This document shows positions 60,801 to 64,000 of a DNA stretch of 64,000 nt, one piece after another. Under the pieces are notes generated by a model that saw only the letters and a program-made list of their open reading frames with translations, did no database searches and had not been told where the DNA came from. A program made the position numbers and the translations under genes. The stretch is from a bacterium (lineage in GTDB: Bacteria; Desulfobacterota; Binatia; HRBIN30; CADEER01): the NCBI GenBank assembly GCA_019637795.1, contig JAHBUY010000002.1, positions 248,001 to 312,000 of the forward strand. Direction: 5' to 3'. The first letter of the stretch is position 1. Every line of letters begins with the position of its first letter.

Positions 60801-63779
60801 ATGAGCGCGCCGGCCGCCGGGGCGTCCGCCCGGCGATCGCACCGCTCGTCGCTGCTGCACTGCGGCGGCGCCTGCGACCTGCGCTGCGCGGTCTGCGACT
60901 GCACCGCGCCGCCGTCGTCGCGCGACGACGTGGAGCGGGCGCTGCGCGACGGCGGCGCCCGCCTGCTGATCCGCGGCGCCACCGAGCGCAGCCCCACCGT
61001 CGCCGCCGTCGTCCGCCGCGCCCGCGCCGAGGGCTATGCCGACATCGTGCTGCGCACCAACGCGGCCTGGTGCGCGACGCCCGCCGCCGCCGCGACCTTC
61101 GCCCGCCTCGGCGCCGACGCGGTCCTGGTGCCGATCTCGTCGCAGATGCCCGGCGTCCACGATCGCATCGCCGGCCGCCACGGCGCGCTGCGCGACACGC
61201 TCACCGGCATGGGGCATCTCGCCCGCATCGGCCTGGCGGTCGAGATCGAGGTGCCGATCCTGCCCCTGCGCCTGCAGAACCTGGCGGCCACGGTCGACCT
61301 GGCGCGCCGCGTCGTGCCGGCGCTGCGCGCCGTCCGCTTCTACGTGCCGTCGCGACGGCTGCCGCCGGTGCTGGCGCCGCCGTCGTGGAACAAGGCGGGC
61401 CCGGCGCTCGCCGCCGCCCTGCAGCGCTGCCGCGAGCTCGGCATCCGCGCCCGACTGGCCGCCGACTCCGGCGTGCCGCTGTGCGCGCTGCGCGATTTCC
61501 CCGATCTCTACGACGCCTACTCGCTCAACCCGCGGGCGCGCTCGTCGACCCGCGGCGGCTCGACCCTCGGCGCGGTGTGCCAGTCGTGCGCGGTGAAGGC
61601 GCAGTGCCCCGGGCTGATGTCGGCCTACCGCGCCGCCCAGGGCGAGCAGGGGCTGGCGCCGTTCCCGCGCAAGCCGGCGCTGATGTACGAGCAGCGCACC
61701 ACCCGCCGCCGCGTGTGGACCGACGAGCAGCGCGCCGCCGCCTCGAAGGCCAATCTCCTGGTGCTGCGGCCGACGGTGAACTGCAACCAGGACTGCACCT
61801 TCTGCAGCGCCAACGAGACCTCGGCCAACGTCTGGACGCAGCACGACGAGATGCTGCGCGCCATCGCCCGCGCGGCGCGGCGGCGGGTGCTGCGCCTGTC
61901 GTTCTCCGGCGGCGAGCCGACCCTGTCCCGGCATCTCGTGACCTACGTCCGCTGCGCCTCGCGGCTCGGCATCAAGGAGATCGAGCTGGTCACCAACGCC
62001 GTGCTGCTGGCGCGCAAGGAGAAGGTCGACGAGCTGGTGGCCGCCGGGCTGACGCACGCCTTCGTGTCGCTGCACGCCCACGACGAAGCGCTGTCGCTGC
62101 AGTCGACGCAGAAGGTCGGCGACTTCGCGCGCACCGTGCAGGGCATCAAGCACCTGGTGGCCGCCGGCCGGCAGACGGCGCTCAATCACGTCATCACGGC
62201 GCGCAACTATCCCTACCTGCGCGAGTACGTCGACTTCGTCCGCGCCGAGCTCGGCGGCCGGGTGAAGATCTCGTTCGCCTTCGTCACGCCGCAGTTCAAG
62301 GCGCTCGACAACATCGAGGTCATGCCGCGGCTGTCGCTGGTGATGCCCTACCTGAAGCGCGCCCTGTACCGCGCCATCGAGATCGGGCAGCCGTTCAGCA
62401 TCGGCTCGCGGCAGGGCATCCCGTTCTGTTTCCTCGACGAGTTCCGCGCCTGGTCCGACGGCTACGTGCTCCCCAACTCGGCGATCGCGGAGGACGCGCC
62501 GCAGAAGCAGCGCGGGCCGATGTGCGACGCGTGCCGCTTCGGCCGCTACTGCACGGGTCTGTGGCGGCCGTACGTGGCGCAGTACGGGTTCGACGAGCTG
62601 CGGCCGGTGCCCGGCCCGCCGTTGACCGAGGAGGAGCGGGTGTCGCTCAACGCCGGCTCGATGCCCGAGCCGTGGGGCGTGCCGCGCAGCTTCGACGAGG
62701 TGCCGGAGGTGGTGCGCGAGCGCGCCCTCGAAACCGGCCCGCCGGAGATCGGCACGCCGCCGCTCGCCGACCGCCTGCCGGCCTTCGTGCCGCAGCGCAC
62801 CCGGCCGCTGCGCGTCGCCATGTTCGGCAGCGGCCGGCAGGCGCGGCGCCTGGCGCGCGCCGCGCGCACCGTGCCGGGGCTGTCGATCGACGCCGTCGCC
62901 TCGCCGCACGCGCTGCAGGCCGACCTCAGCGACTTCGGCGGTTGCCCGGCGTACGCCGACCCGGCGGCGGTGTTCGACGACATCCGGCCGGACGCGGTGA
63001 TCATCGCCGCCGCGACGCCGGCGCACGAGCCGCTGGCGCGGCTCGCCATCGCCCGCGGCGTCCCGGTGCTGCTCGAGAAGCCGCCGGCGCCGAGCGAGGA
63101 GCAGGCGGCGGCGCTGCAGGCCGCGGCGGCGGCCGCCGGATCGGTCGTCGTGATGGCGCACAACGCCGTCCACGCCCCCGGCCTCGACCGCCTGCTCGCC
63201 CGGCCGCTGACCGCGGGCACGCTCTCGTACGTCGTCCGCCGCACCCCGGGGAGCCCGGACACGATGCGCACATGGAACCGCTCGTTCCTCTACGAGACCG
63301 CCTACCACCTGGCGTCGGTCATCGGACGCGCCTGCGGCGGCGGCATCGGCGACGTCGCGCAGGCGTCGTACCGCGGCGAGGGCCGGCCCGAGTACCTGCG
63401 CCTCGAGCTGCGCTACGGCGGCGCCGTCGCCGAGCTGGTGCTCGACTTCACCGCCGCGGTGGAGGAGGACACGCTGGCGCGCCGCGCCGCCGACGGCGAG
63501 CTGGTGTGGCGCCGGCAGGGGCGCGAGGTGACGCTCACCGACGCCGCCGGCGCCCACCCGGTCGAGCGCCAGGGCAACGACGTCGAACGCATGCTGACCA
63601 ACTTCCGCGACGTGGTGCTCGGCGCCGCCGCGCCCGCCGCGACGCTCACCGAAGCCCTCGACGCGATGCGCACCGCCGGCCGCATCGTCGCCGCCCTGGC
63701 CGCGGCCGGGGCGCCGTTCGAACGCGCGACGGCGCCCAAGCACGTCGCCTCGCGCGCCCTCCAGCAGCCGCTCGCCTGA
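60801..63779 (+). CDS. Twin radical SAM units fused to a Gfo/Idh/MocA oxidoreductase
   Basis: 992 residues, ATG start. Unit 3 has C25, C29, C32 (CDLRCAVC) and closes with C260, C263, C269 (CQSCAVKAQCPG), but the GGEP strand is replaced by IRGATERSP. Unit 4 has C328, C332, C335 (CNQDCTFC), GGEP at 370-373 and closes with C575, C578, C584 (CDACRFGRYCTG). From about residue 668 a Gfo/Idh/MocA dehydrogenase follows, with RVAMFGSGRQARR for NAD(P) and the catalytic VLLEKPPAPSEEQ. Radical chemistry and a sugar- or alcohol-type redox step are thus joined in one chain. The substrate is unknown. It is the last gene of the cluster. Confidence 0.86.
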   Translation: MSAPAAGASARRSHRSSLLHCGGACDLRCAVCDCTAPPSSRDDVERALRDGGARLLIRGATERSPTVAAVVRRARAEGYADIVLRTNAAWCATPAAAATFARLGADAVLVPISSQMPGVHDRIAGRHGALRDTLTGMGHLARIGLAVEIEVPILPLRLQNLAATVDLARRVVPALRAVRFYVPSRRLPPVLAPPSWNKAGPALAAALQRCRELGIRARLAADSGVPLCALRDFPDLYDAYSLNPRARSSTRGGSTLGAVCQSCAVKAQCPGLMSAYRAAQGEQGLAPFPRKPALMYEQRTTRRRVWTDEQRAAASKANLLVLRPTVNCNQDCTFCSANETSANVWTQHDEMLRAIARAARRRVLRLSFSGGEPTLSRHLVTYVRCASRLGIKEIELVTNAVLLARKEKVDELVAAGLTHAFVSLHAHDEALSLQSTQKVGDFARTVQGIKHLVAAGRQTALNHVITARNYPYLREYVDFVRAELGGRVKISFAFVTPQFKALDNIEVMPRLSLVMPYLKRALYRAIEIGQPFSIGSRQGIPFCFLDEFRAWSDGYVLPNSAIAEDAPQKQRGPMCDACRFGRYCTGLWRPYVAQYGFDELRPVPGPPLTEEERVSLNAGSMPEPWGVPRSFDEVPEVVRERALETGPPEIGTPPLADRLPAFVPQRTRPLRVAMFGSGRQARRLARAARTVPGLSIDAVASPHALQADLSDFGGCPAYADPAAVFDDIRPDAVIIAAATPAHEPLARLAIARGVPVLLEKPPAPSEEQAAALQAAAAAAGSVVVMAHNAVHAPGLDRLLARPLTAGTLSYVVRRTPGSPDTMRTWNRSFLYETAYHLASVIGRACGGGIGDVAQASYRGEGRPEYLRLELRYGGAVAELVLDFTAAVEEDTLARRAADGELVWRRQGREVTLTDAAGAHPVERQGNDVERMLTNFRDVVLGAAAPAATLTEALDAMRTAGRIVAALAAAGAPFERATAPKHVASRALQQPLA

Positions 63780-64000
63780 TCCCGAGATCGATCTCCGACC
63801 GCGCGGGCGATCTGGTGTGCTGACGAGGCCTCGGCGCTCCCCCCGCCTCCGCCCGCTCCATCGACCTGGCGGAGGCGGACCTTGGGACTGTCGGTCCGGG
63901 ACATCGTGCGCCCGATGCGCGCGCTTGCGAGCGTCGCGCGCCGCGCGCTAGACCTCGCGCCGACCGGTCGGGGGCGCGCACGCCGGCAATGTCCGATACT
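63780..64000. other. Right-end intergenic region
   Basis: 221 bp to the window edge. Short palindromic GATCGATC-like bases follow the stop codon, but no convincing gene, promoter or terminator can be identified. Confidence 0.4.

Noticed and set aside
58689..63743. A 1684-codon open frame on the reverse strand opposite the twin radical SAM genes
   Set aside because: Composition is low-complexity (Arg, Ala, Gly, Val, Leu) with no domain. The opposite strand has clear radical SAM motifs. Long antisense frames are expected at about 70% GC.

Overview
The window is about 70% GC, with tightly packed genes, frequent GTG and TTG starts and 4-base ATGA overlaps. Two unrelated exported proteins (365-1786 and 38847-41009) end in the same Cys-flanked paired EF-hand/dockerin-like module. 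Add MauG-type diheme peroxidases and a three-subunit succinate dehydrogenase of the mycobacterial Sdh1 type, and the source looks like an uncultured Gram-negative, deltaproteobacterial-like lineage. I suspect Binatota/Desulfobacterota, but that is inference; no rRNA or other phylogenetic marker lies in the window.

Left part (1-33363) is ordinary chromosome. It holds a MaoC-type dehydratase start, a diheme peroxidase overlapping a PBP4-type carboxypeptidase, a TldD/TldE-like pair, transaldolase and phosphoglucomutase, a PKD protein, BipA and aspartate-semialdehyde dehydrogenase. These are followed by a histidine kinase coupled to a 1550-residue coiled-coil protein with a C-terminal pseudo-receiver. 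Next come an acyl-CoA dehydrogenase, an aminotransferase, a GGCT-like protein, dihydrolipoyl dehydrogenase, a TetR regulator, a second diheme peroxidase, sdhCAB, a type II NADH dehydrogenase and an SRPBCC-TIGR01777 fusion.

From 33487 to 38786 lies a relic chromosomal integron: nine attC sites and nine cassettes, all reading leftward. Cargo includes HicAB, a RelE-like toxin with antitoxin, three cassettes with single unknown genes, and four copies of a roughly 210 bp cassette with no convincing ORF. One attC core is split by a decayed IS630-family element. The integrase at the right end is truncated, keeps only its C-terminal catalytic half, and is in the inverted orientation (same direction as the cassettes).

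38847-52754 holds a beta-propeller protein, then a four-gene rightward operon (unknown helical protein, polyprenyl diphosphate synthase, carotenoid-desaturase-like flavoprotein, saccharopine-dehydrogenase-like protein). This converges on a leftward pair: a tandem acetoacetate-decarboxylase-like protein and an adenylate cyclase/ATPase/TPR regulator. Together they suggest an uncharacterised isoprenoid or lipid pathway. 52838-54507 is a wrecked type I restriction locus (hsdM and hsdR fragments) around an intact DUF4143 ATPase.

54869-63779 is the most unusual part. A Gfo/Idh-like-DUF483-like protein is divergent from three radical SAM genes. The last two of these carry four tandem radical-SAM-like units, each closing with the same CX2CX5CXG motif, and the final protein is further fused to a Gfo/Idh/MocA oxidoreductase. 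I recognise no described pathway with this make-up. It is the best candidate for a new biosynthetic or modification system.
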